Shown: positions 1 through 6,093 of the stretch, piece after piece
Numbering within the stretch: position 1 is the first letter of the stretch
Layout: every line of letters starts with the position of its first letter
Source of the DNA: an uncultured Leucobacter sp.
Lineage (GTDB): Bacteria; Actinomycetota; Actinomycetes; Actinomycetales; Microbacteriaceae
Assembly: GCA_945952575.1 (NCBI GenBank)
Contig: CAMFIY010000105.1
Span: forward strand, 1-8,818
Direction of reading: 5' to 3'
DNA: 8,818 bases
Made by a program: the position numbers and the translations under genes
Notes under the pieces: model-generated
Told to the model about the DNA's origin: nothing
The model's database searches: none
What the model saw: the letters and a program-made list of their open reading frames with translations, nothing else

Positions 1-178
1 GCTTGATGTGACGCGTCATCGCGATACGAGCGGACTCGATCTGACGGTTGGTCACGTAAGCCGGGGTCAGGGCCTGGATGCCGAACTCGCCGAAGGTGAC
101 CTTGTTGCCACCCTTGGACTGACCGCTGCGACCGGGGTGGTGCTGCTTGCGGTACTTGACTCGACGGGGAATCAGCAT
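1..178 (-). CDS. rplP: 50S ribosomal protein L16, N-terminal part (cut by window edge)
   Basis: This is the first 59 codons of L16, which binds 23S rRNA near the central protuberance and helps shape the A site and the peptidyl transferase centre. The N-terminus reads MLIPRRVKYRKQHHPGRSG and continues with KGGNKVTFGEFGIQAL and TPAYVTNRQIESARIAMTRH, all typical of bacterial L16. The ATG at 178-176 follows the rpsC stop by 3 bases. A GGAG ribosome-binding site lies inside the last rpsC codons, which implies translational coupling. The rest of the gene (about 80 residues in the family) runs off the left edge. This position, directly after rpsC, is the canonical one in the S10 operon. Confidence 0.97.
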   Translation of the reverse strand, partial: MLIPRRVKYRKQHHPGRSGQSKGGNKVTFGEFGIQALTPAYVTNRQIESARIAMTRHIK

Positions 179-181
179 GAC

Positions 182-940
182 TTACTTCTCCGCTCCTGCT
201 GCGGCGGGCGCAGCCTCGGCCTGAGCGCCACGGGGCGCACGGCGGCGGTCGCCGCGATCGCGAGACGGCTTCTGGGCCGCCTGCTCACGAGCGAGTTCCT
301 TGTTGGTGAGGTCACCCTTGTAGATCCAGACCTTCACGCCGATGCGGCCGAAGGTGGTCTTGGCCTCGTAGAAGCCGTAGTCGATGTTCGCGCGCAGCGT
401 GTGCAGCGGCACACGACCCTCGCGGTAGAACTCCGACCGGCTCATCTCGGCGCCGCCGAGACGACCCGAGACCTGGATGCGGATGCCCTTGGCGCCGGCG
501 CGCTGTGCGCCCTGCAGACCCTTGCGCATCGCACGGCGGAACGCCACGCGAGCGGAGAGCTGCTCGGCGATGCCCTGCGCGACCAGCTGAGCGTCGGCCT
601 CGGGGTTCTTCACCTCGAGGATGTTCAGCTGGATCTGCTTGCCGGTGATCTTCTCGAGATCGGCGCGGATGCGCTCGGCCTCGGCGCCGCGGCGGCCGAT
701 GACGATGCCCGGGCGAGCCGAGTGGATGTCCACGCGGACGCGGTCACGGGTGCGCTCGATCTCGATCCGGCTCACGCCGGCGCGATCGAGGGTCGTGGCC
801 AGGTGCTGGCGGATCTTGATGTCCTCGGCCAGGTAGTCGGCGTAACGCTGACCCTTCTTGGTCGAGTCCGAGAACCAGCGCGAGACGTGGTCAGTGGTAA
901 CCCCGAGGCGGAAGCCGTAGGGATGAATCTTCTGGCCCAT
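182..940 (-). CDS. rpsC: 30S ribosomal protein S3
   Basis: S3 sits in the small-subunit head at the mRNA entry channel and contributes to the ribosome's mRNA helicase activity. The 252-residue product starts with the family signature MGQKIHPYGFRLG. It carries a type-II KH RNA-binding domain over roughly residues 39-107, with the GxxG loop as IGRRG at 81-85. The C-terminal S3 domain (about 120-208) contains SGRLGGAEMSRSEFYREGRV. From about residue 211 there is a low-complexity tail, first rich in Arg, Asp and Gln and then in Ala and Glu. It makes the protein somewhat longer than the roughly 233 residues of E. coli S3 and is a common actinobacterial feature. The ATG lies 3 bases after the rplV stop, with GGGAG about 8 bases upstream inside rplV, so translation is probably coupled. 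Confidence 0.98.
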   Translation of the reverse strand: MGQKIHPYGFRLGVTTDHVSRWFSDSTKKGQRYADYLAEDIKIRQHLATTLDRAGVSRIEIERTRDRVRVDIHSARPGIVIGRRGAEAERIRADLEKITGKQIQLNILEVKNPEADAQLVAQGIAEQLSARVAFRRAMRKGLQGAQRAGAKGIRIQVSGRLGGAEMSRSEFYREGRVPLHTLRANIDYGFYEAKTTFGRIGVKVWIYKGDLTNKELAREQAAQKPSRDRGDRRRAPRGAQAEAAPAAAGAEK

Positions 941-943
941 ACC

Positions 944-1324
944 TTAGGCTCCCTTCTTCGCAGACGCCAGCTCATCGGCGGTCTGCAGAATGACCGTGAT
1001 GTGGCTCGTGCGCTTGTTGATGCGGAACGCGCGGCCCTGAGCACGGGGGCGGAACCGCTTGAGCGTGGTGCCCTCGTCCACGAAGGCGCGAGCTACGACG
1101 AGCTCGTCCTCGTTGAGACGCAGGTTGTCGTTGTCGGCCTTGACGCGGGCGTTCGCGATCGCCGAGGCGACCAGCTTGTACACCGGCTCCGAGGCGGCCT
1201 GCGGGGCGAACTTCAGGATGGCCAGGGCCTCCTGGGCGTTCTTGCCGCGGATCAGGTCAACAACACGACGGGCCTTCTGGGGGGTGACGCGGATATGACG
1301 CACGCGTGCGATCGACTCCACCAT
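944..1324 (-). CDS. rplV: 50S ribosomal protein L22
   Basis: L22 is a 23S rRNA-binding protein whose long beta-hairpin lines the nascent peptide exit tunnel next to L4, at the macrolide-sensitive constriction. The 126-residue product shows the core IRVTPQKARRVVDLIRGK (residues 11-28) and the hairpin segment KRFRPRAQGRAFRINKRTSH (89-108). The hairpin looks intact, with no insertion or deletion of the kind linked to macrolide resistance. The ATG has a strong GAAGGAGG ribosome-binding site, in a 26-base gap after rpsS that is the longest gap within this operon. Its length is slightly above that of E. coli L22 because of a short C-terminal extension (ADELASAKKGA). Confidence 0.98.
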   Translation of the reverse strand: MVESIARVRHIRVTPQKARRVVDLIRGKNAQEALAILKFAPQAASEPVYKLVASAIANARVKADNDNLRLNEDELVVARAFVDEGTTLKRFRPRAQGRAFRINKRTSHITVILQTADELASAKKGA

Positions 1325-1350
1325 TTCTCTTCCTCCTTCACGTCACCGCG

Positions 1351-1632
1351 TCAGCGGCGACGGCCCTTCTTGTCGTCCTTCACGTGGCCGCGGAAGGTGC
1401 GGGTCGGGGCGAACTCGCCCAGCTTGTGACCGACCATCGTCTCGGTGACGAACACCGGGATGTGCTTGCGACCGTCGGGCACCGGGATGGTGTGACCGAG
1501 CATCGCAGGGATGATCATCGAACGGCGCGACCAGGTCTTGATCACGTTCTTGGTGCCAGCTTCGTTCTGGGCAACCACCTTGCCAAGCAGGTGGTTGTCG
1601 ACGAAGGGGCCCTTCTTGAGACTACGAGGCAT
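1351..1632 (-). CDS. rpsS: 30S ribosomal protein S19
   Basis: S19 lies in the head of the small subunit, pairs with S13 and contacts the large subunit. The 93-residue product begins MPRSLKKGPFVDNHLL and contains the PROSITE-like S19 signature VGHKLGEFAPTRTFRGH at residues 67-83. It ends in a basic tail (KDDKKGRRR), and its length is normal for the family. The ATG at 1632-1630 is preceded by AAGGAG in the 21-base gap after rplB. It sits between rplB and rplV, as in the standard S10 operon. Confidence 0.98.
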   Translation of the reverse strand: MPRSLKKGPFVDNHLLGKVVAQNEAGTKNVIKTWSRRSMIIPAMLGHTIPVPDGRKHIPVFVTETMVGHKLGEFAPTRTFRGHVKDDKKGRRR

Positions 1633-1653
1633 CTTCTTCTCCTTACCTGCCGG

Positions 1654-2490
<837 letters not shown>

Positions 2491-2513
2491 TGTTATTCCT
2501 CTTCGCTTCCGAG

Positions 2514-2813
2514 CTACAGCGCAGCCGTGAAGATGTCGATGGTGCCCTCGCGCAGGGTGACGATGGCGCGCTTGGTGTCCTTGCGCTTGCCGGTGCCGAA
2601 CTTGGTCCGGCGCGTCTTGCCCTTGAGGTTGAGGGTGTTGATCTTGGCGACCTTCACGCCGAAGACCTGCTCGATGGCGAGCTTGATCTCGGTCTTGTTG
2701 GCCGTCGGCTGCACCTCGAAGGTGTACTGACCGTTGGCGTCGATCCGCGAGTAGCTCTTCTCAGAGACGATCGGGCGGATGATGACGTCGTGCGGGTTCT
2801 TGTTCAGGCTCAC
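2514..2813 (-). CDS. rplW: 50S ribosomal protein L23
   Basis: L23 surrounds the exit of the nascent peptide tunnel and is the docking site for trigger factor and signal recognition particle. The 99-residue product has the family core ANKTEIKLAIEQVFGVKV (residues 38-55). The IVSEKS stretch puts a glutamate at position 18, the trigger factor docking residue known from E. coli. The start codon is GTG (2813-2811). It overlaps the rplD stop by 4 bases (GTGA), a clear coupling signal and the only gene overlap seen within the ribosomal operon here. An AGGAGG-like purine run within the end of rplD serves as ribosome-binding site. Confidence 0.97.
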   Translation of the reverse strand: MSLNKNPHDVIIRPIVSEKSYSRIDANGQYTFEVQPTANKTEIKLAIEQVFGVKVAKINTLNLKGKTRRTKFGTGKRKDTKRAIVTLREGTIDIFTAAL

Positions 2814-3463
2814 TTGGCGGCCTCCTTCTCGAGACGCGCGGCGACGAACAGGTCGAACGCGGCCTTGGTGAAGACGAGATCGTCGCTGACGACCACGTCG
2901 TAGGCGTTCAGCTGATCCTGGAACAGCACGTGCACGCCCGACAGGTTGCGCAGGCTGAGTGCGCTGACCTCGTCCTCGCGGTCGATGACCACGAGCACGC
3001 GCTTGCCGGGGGCGATGGCGCCGAGCACCACGCGAGCGGTCTTCGTGCTGGGCTTCTCGCCCAGGCCGAAGGTCTCGACCACGTGGAGGCGGTTCGCACG
3101 GGCACGATCCGAGAGGAGACCGCGCAGAGCTGCGGCGATCATCTTCTTGGGGGTGCGCTGCGAGTAGTCGCGCGGCACCGGGCCGTGCACGACGCCGCCG
3201 CCGCGGTGCTCGGGAGCACGGACCGAACCCTGACGAGCGCGGCCGGTGCCCTTCTGCTTGAACGGCTTGACGCCCGAACCGCTGACCTCGCCGCGGTTCT
3301 TGGCCTTGTGGGTGCCCTGACGCGCAGCGGCGAGCTGGGCGGTGACCACCTGGTGGATCAGCGGCACATTGGTCTCAGCGCCGAAGAGCGCCTCGGGCAG
3401 GTCGACCGTACCGGCCTTCTTCCCCTCGGTGTCGACGACCTCGAGCTTGGTTGCGGTAGCCAT
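2810..3463 (-). CDS. rplD: 50S ribosomal protein L4
   Basis: L4 binds 23S rRNA, and its extended loop lines the exit tunnel opposite L22. In enterobacteria it also regulates the S10 operon; that role is not established for actinobacteria. The 217-residue product carries the basic tunnel loop at about residues 55-95, including KQKGTGRARQGSVRAPEHRG, flanked by the globular alpha/beta domain. The ATG lies 3 bases after the rplC stop, with AAGGGGG 8 bases upstream inside rplC. Its stop overlaps the GTG start of rplW. Length is slightly above E. coli L4 (201 residues) and usual for actinobacteria. Confidence 0.98.
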   Translation of the reverse strand: MATATKLEVVDTEGKKAGTVDLPEALFGAETNVPLIHQVVTAQLAAARQGTHKAKNRGEVSGSGVKPFKQKGTGRARQGSVRAPEHRGGGVVHGPVPRDYSQRTPKKMIAAALRGLLSDRARANRLHVVETFGLGEKPSTKTARVVLGAIAPGKRVLVVIDREDEVSALSLRNLSGVHVLFQDQLNAYDVVVSDDLVFTKAAFDLFVAARLEKEAAK

Positions 3464-3466
3464 GAA

Positions 3467-4123
3467 CTACGCCCCCTTCACAGCGTTGCGGACGAAAACC
3501 AGACGGCCACGACCACCGGGGACGGCGCCCTTGACGAGCAGCAGACCCTTCTCGGCGTCGATCGCCTGGACGATGAGGTTCTGCACGGTCACGCGATCGT
3601 TGCCCATGCGGCCGGCCATGCGCTGGCCCTTGAACACGCGACCCGGGGTGGCTGCGCCACCGATCGAGCCGGGCTTGCGGTGGTTGCGGTGCGCACCGTG
3701 CGAGGCGGAGACGCCCTTGAAGTTGTGACGCTTCATGGTGCCCGCGAAGCCCTTGCCCTTCGAAGTGCCGACGACGTCGACCTTCTGGCCGGCCTCGAAG
3801 ACGCCGTCGACGGTGAGCTCCTGGCCGAGCGCGTACTCGCCGGCGTCAGCGGTGCGCACCTCGGTGAGGTGGCGACGCGGGGTGACGCCCGCCTTGGCGA
3901 AGTGACCGGCGGTGGGCTGGTTCACCTTGCGGGGATCGATCTGGCCCGCGGCGATCTGCACGGCGCTGTAGCCGTCGACCTCTGCGGTGCGGATCTGGGT
4001 GACCACGTTGGGGGCCACCTCGATGACGGTGACGGGAACGATCTTGCCGTTCTCGTCCCAAACCTGGGTCATGCCGAGCTTGGTGCCCAAGAGACCCTTG
4101 ACGTTGCGTTCGTTCTTCGACAT
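3467..4123 (-). CDS. rplC: 50S ribosomal protein L3
   Basis: L3 is an early-assembly 23S rRNA-binding protein whose loop reaches toward the peptidyl transferase centre. The 218-residue product starts near GLLGTKLGMTQVWDENG (residues 10-26) and has the L3 signature FAGTMKRHNFKGVSASHG at 126-143, followed by HRNHRKPGSIGG. At the place where E. coli has GQNQTPG, with the glutamine methylated by PrmB, this protein reads GGAATPG. The modified glutamine is therefore absent, as I recall for mycobacterial L3. The ATG has AAGGGG 6 bases upstream, in the 10-base gap after rpsJ. Confidence 0.98.
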   Translation of the reverse strand: MSKNERNVKGLLGTKLGMTQVWDENGKIVPVTVIEVAPNVVTQIRTAEVDGYSAVQIAAGQIDPRKVNQPTAGHFAKAGVTPRRHLTEVRTADAGEYALGQELTVDGVFEAGQKVDVVGTSKGKGFAGTMKRHNFKGVSASHGAHRNHRKPGSIGGAATPGRVFKGQRMAGRMGNDRVTVQNLIVQAIDAEKGLLLVKGAVPGGRGRLVFVRNAVKGA

Positions 4124-4133
4124 TCGAGACCCC

Positions 4134-4442
4134 TTACAGCTTGATCTCGATGTTGACGTCAGCCGGCAGGTCGAGGCGCATGAGCGAATCGACGGCCTTC
4201 GGCGTGGGATCGACGATGTCGATCAGACGCTTGTGCGTGCGCTTCTCGAAGTGCTCGCGGCTGTCCTTGTACTTGTGGGGCGAACGGATCACGGCGATCA
4301 CGTTCTTCTCCGTGGGGAGCGGCACGGGGCCGATCACGGTCGCGCCCGCGCGGGTCACCGTGTCGACGATCTTGCGTGCGGAGGTGTCGATGACCTCGTG
4401 GTCATACGACTTCAGTCGAATGCGGATCTTTTGGGCCGCCAT
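4134..4442 (-). CDS. rpsJ: 30S ribosomal protein S10 (NusE), first gene of the S10 operon
   Basis: S10 is a head protein of the small subunit. As NusE it also joins NusB and NusG in transcription antitermination and in transcription-translation coupling. The 102-residue product starts MAAQKIRIRLKSYDHEVID and contains the S10 signature in SPHKYKDSREHFEKRTHKRL (residues 54-73). Length is exactly that of the family. The ATG at 4442-4440 is preceded by a purine-rich run (GAGAGAG) instead of a strong GGAGG, so its ribosome-binding site is weaker than those of the downstream genes. It heads a nine-gene unit that continues past the left edge. A TTGACA promoter candidate lies about 115-145 bases upstream. 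Confidence 0.98.
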   Translation of the reverse strand: MAAQKIRIRLKSYDHEVIDTSARKIVDTVTRAGATVIGPVPLPTEKNVIAVIRSPHKYKDSREHFEKRTHKRLIDIVDPTPKAVDSLMRLDLPADVNIEIKL

Positions 4443-4483
4443 ATGACTCTCTCTTTCTAGTTGCGTCGTACCGGTCGCGTTGC

Positions 4484-4497
4484 GGTGTTCTCACACC
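4484..4497 (-). promoter_or_regulatory. Small GAGA-tetraloop hairpin in the S10 operon leader
   Basis: On the minus strand the leader can form GGTGT-GAGA-ACACC, a 5-bp stem closed by a GNRA-type tetraloop. It lies 42 bases before the rpsJ start and downstream of the predicted transcription start near 4552. It has no U tract, so it is not a terminator. It could stabilise the leader or serve as a protein-binding site, but a short hairpin can also arise by chance. Confidence 0.3.
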
Positions 4498-4559
4498 TCT
4501 GCGCGCCCAGCATTGGACGTCTTGCGTATCAGCGCCCTGGCATCCCTGTGCAAGCACCT

Positions 4560-4588
4560 GGCGTACTGGGTCTCTGTTCACCTGTCAA
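4560..4588 (-). promoter_or_regulatory. Predicted SigA-type promoter of the S10 operon
   Basis: Minus strand: a perfect -35 TTGACA (4588-4583), a 17-base spacer and TACGCC (4565-4560) at the -10 position. The -35 and the spacing match the housekeeping consensus. The -10 keeps only the leading TA, as is frequent in high-GC actinobacteria. It would start transcription near 4552 and give a leader of about 110 bases before rpsJ. It lies just downstream of a terminator-like hairpin, which fits an independent start for the ribosomal operon. Confidence 0.6.
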
Positions 4589-4600
4589 AGCCCACACGAC

Positions 4601-4627
4601 AAAGCGGCCGAACCGTGGTTCGGCTGC
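4601..4627 (-). terminator. Terminator-like hairpin upstream of the S10 promoter
   Basis: Read on the minus strand, GCAGCCGAACC and GGTTCGGCCGC form an 11-bp stem with one G-T wobble around a 2-base centre, followed by TTTGT. It sits between the sugar-phosphate transferase gene and the S10 promoter candidate, 13 bases before the -35. It would stop read-through into the ribosomal operon. The T run is short, so termination may be partial. The near-perfect dyad could also be an operator for the S10 promoter. Confidence 0.45.
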
Positions 4628-4690
4628 GAACTCTGTGAGCGTGGCGTTCGCTGCCCGCGGCCTAACCTTCACGGGCTATGCACGGCATGG

Positions 4691-4720
4691 CAGTGATTTC
4701 CGCGCAGGCGGAAAGTACTG
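4691..4720. other. Hairpin-forming inverted repeat (CAGT..TTTCCGC/GCGGAAA..ACTG)
   Basis: A 7-bp perfect inverted repeat, TTTCCGC-GCAG-GCGGAAA (4697-4714), is extended after a 2x2 mismatch by CAGT/ACTG at the outer ends. It lies in the gene-free stretch between the transferase gene and the S10 promoter. No T run follows on either strand, so it does not look like an intrinsic terminator. It may be an mRNA 3'-end structure or a protein-binding site. Confidence 0.35.
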
Positions 4721-4763
4721 AACTTAGCTATTCTCGCATGAGTTCGGGGTTCCGTGCAACCCG

Positions 4764-4810
4764 GGCGTGTCGCGCGCTTCGCACGCTCCTCAAACGCCCG
4801 GTAACCGGGG
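4764..4810. repeat. 47-bp direct repeat, copy 1 (REP-like element)
   Basis: This copy is identical over 47 bases to 4873-4919. Inside it are GCGTG...CACGC arms, a GGCGT...ACGCC outer pair and the near-palindrome CCCGGTAACCGGG. On the minus strand that near-palindrome becomes a small hairpin followed by CGTTT. Its design (a GC-rich hairpin next to CTCCTCAA and a CCGG-rich end) resembles intergenic repeats I recall from Microbacteriaceae genomes. That resemblance is from memory. It lies 3' of the transferase gene on the coding strand. Confidence 0.75.
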
Positions 4811-4865
4811 CCGCAAGCGCCCCCGGCACAAACGGCGCGCAAAGCGATGCTTTGCCCCTAGCGCC
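4805..4865. other. Hairpins between the two repeat copies
   Basis: Two fold-back elements fill the inter-repeat spacer. The first pairs CCGGGG (4805-4810) with CCCCGG (4821-4826), with an inner CGC/GCG pair. The second is GCAAAGC-GAT-GCTTTGC (4839-4855), a perfect 7-bp stem with a 3-base loop, enclosed by GGCGC (4834-4838) and GCGCC (4861-4865). Together with the flanking copies this makes a structure-dense block of about 155 bases, as in composite REP (BIME-like) elements. No coding potential is evident. Confidence 0.5.
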
Positions 4866-4872
4866 TGGTGTA

Positions 4873-4919
4873 GGCGTGTCGCGCGCTTCGCACGCTCCTC
4901 AAACGCCCGGTAACCGGGG
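4873..4919. repeat. 47-bp direct repeat, copy 2 (REP-like element)
   Basis: This is the second perfect copy, offset by 109 bases in the same orientation, with 62 bases between copies. It begins 10 bases after the transferase stop codon on the minus strand. The CCCGG-TTA-CCGGG hairpin with trailing CGTTT is therefore the first structure the transferase mRNA meets, and it could act as a weak terminator or a 3'-exonuclease block. The identity ends abruptly at both sides (a/g before, t/c after). Confidence 0.75.
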
Positions 4920-4929
4920 TCGTGACGGG

Positions 4930-6093
4930 CTACTCGGCCACCGGCCGCGCCTTCGGCAGGCGCACATAGACCACGACGAGTCCGAGTCCGCCGACGAGCA
5001 GCGCCAGCCACCAGATCGGCGGCACGAAGAACGAGACGAGGCCCAGGATCGACGCGGCGGCGGTGAAGGCCGCATTGATGCCCGAGGCGGCAACGTGCGA
5101 GCGCCCCTCCTGCTGCAGCAGCTGATACACGTGCTCCTTGTGCGGCTCGTCCCATTTGTGGCCGGCGCGCACCCGCTTGAACAGCGTCACTCCGACGTCG
5201 CCGAAGTAGATCACCATCGGACCGATCGTCGCGAGGATCGGCACACCGCTGACGAGCGCAGCGAAGCGCGTCACGGCGACCGCACCGCCGCGCAGGTAGC
5301 TGCCGACATCGCCGAGGAAGGCGCCGCGCTTCGAGAGGTTCCAGGGCAGGAAGCCGCCGAACCCCGCGGCCAGGATCAGCCCGGCCGCCGCCAGCCACGG
5401 CATCCCGGAGAGCCCGCCGGCCGCCGCGAAGGTCAGGCCGGCGATCACGCCGTGGAAGCCGCTGATCCCATTCAGCCCGTCCATGAAGTTGGCGACGTTG
5501 ATGTAGCTGGAGATGAAGAACACTGCGTAGATCCCGAGCAGCACCAGCACCCAGGCGGGGAGCTGCGCGAAGGCGAGCCCCGGGTACCAGCCCGCGGCCT
5601 CGCTCCCGCCGAAGGCGAGTTCACTCGTGGGCGCGGTCAGCAGCAGCCCGGTCGCCGAGCCCGCGGCGATCAGCAGGAGCAGCAGCGAGCGCAGCGGCAC
5701 GCTGATACCGTGCAAGTCTTCAGCCAGGCCGAGCAGGCCGGCCAGCAACGACGCACCGAGCACGACGACCGGGACATCCCACACGGAGTGCCCGGGCCAG
5801 CCGCGCATGGCGAAGAGGGCGACGGCGAGGATCCCGCCGGCCGTCATCGCGATCAGGACGGCGAGGCCCAGTCCCCGGAGCACCGGACGCTCGTGCGAGG
5901 AGCGCTCGTTCGGCACATCCATGATCCCGAGCCGCACCAGCAGTGGACGGACGGCGAACGGCAGCACGAGACTCAGCAGCAGAGTGACGAGGAAGGCCGT
6001 CATCGGGACCGCGGTCCCCCAGTCGAGCAGCTGCAGCCCGACGGCGTCGTTGCAGGGGCCGACGTGATCCACGGAGCAACTCTGCGGGATCAC
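4930..6093 (-). CDS. WbpL/WecA-type polyprenyl-phosphate sugar-1-phosphate transferase (glycosyltransferase family 4)
   Basis: This is an integral membrane enzyme of the MraY/WecA superfamily. Members move a HexNAc-1-phosphate from a UDP-sugar to undecaprenyl phosphate, starting a lipid-linked glycan on the cytoplasmic face. Seen in the 387 residues: about ten hydrophobic segments; DVPNERSSHERPVLRG (59-74), as in the WbpL branch; the aspartate-rich site as GLAEDLHG (E125-D126 where most members have DD); NFMDGLNGI (202-210); LPWNLSKRGAFLGDVGS (249-265); and HKEHVYQLL (318-326). The chosen GTG (6093) overlaps the upstream dehydratase stop by 4 bases and has GGAGGG 8 bases before it. A later ATG at 6003-6001 would give 357 residues and begin directly at the first membrane segment, closer to family length. 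The 30 extra residues, with two cysteines, resemble nothing I know. The exact sugar cannot be read from the sequence; the gene pairing suggests a 6-deoxy-HexNAc. Confidence 0.88.
   Translation of the reverse strand: MIPQSCSVDHVGPCNDAVGLQLLDWGTAVPMTAFLVTLLLSLVLPFAVRPLLVRLGIMDVPNERSSHERPVLRGLGLAVLIAMTAGGILAVALFAMRGWPGHSVWDVPVVVLGASLLAGLLGLAEDLHGISVPLRSLLLLLIAAGSATGLLLTAPTSELAFGGSEAAGWYPGLAFAQLPAWVLVLLGIYAVFFISSYINVANFMDGLNGISGFHGVIAGLTFAAAGGLSGMPWLAAAGLILAAGFGGFLPWNLSKRGAFLGDVGSYLRGGAVAVTRFAALVSGVPILATIGPMVIYFGDVGVTLFKRVRAGHKWDEPHKEHVYQLLQQEGRSHVAASGINAAFTAAASILGLVSFFVPPIWWLALLVGGLGLVVVYVRLPKARPVAE

Noticed and set aside
4443..4552. E. coli-type L4-controlled attenuator in the S10 leader
   Set aside because: The leader is only about 110 bases, with one short hairpin and no U-rich terminator. 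Nothing corresponds to the enterobacterial L4 target structure.
4461..4721. 86-codon plus-strand open frame in the S10 upstream region
   Set aside because: It lacks a ribosome-binding site, runs through the S10 promoter, leader and terminator-like dyad, and its product resembles nothing known.
4720..4760. Second S10 promoter on the minus strand (TTGCAC, 18 bases, GAGAAT)
   Set aside because: It has a poor -35 match and lies upstream of the terminator-like hairpin, so transcripts from it would probably stop before rpsJ.
4764..4919. CRISPR array
   Set aside because: There are only two repeats. The 62-base spacer is itself full of hairpins, no cas gene is present, and the repeats have nested internal palindromes unlike typical CRISPR repeats.
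4790..5398. Minus-strand 202-codon frame overlapping the transferase 3' half and the repeats
   Set aside because: It is a shifted frame of the transferase gene extended through the 47-bp repeat; its Arg/Ala-rich product has no motif.
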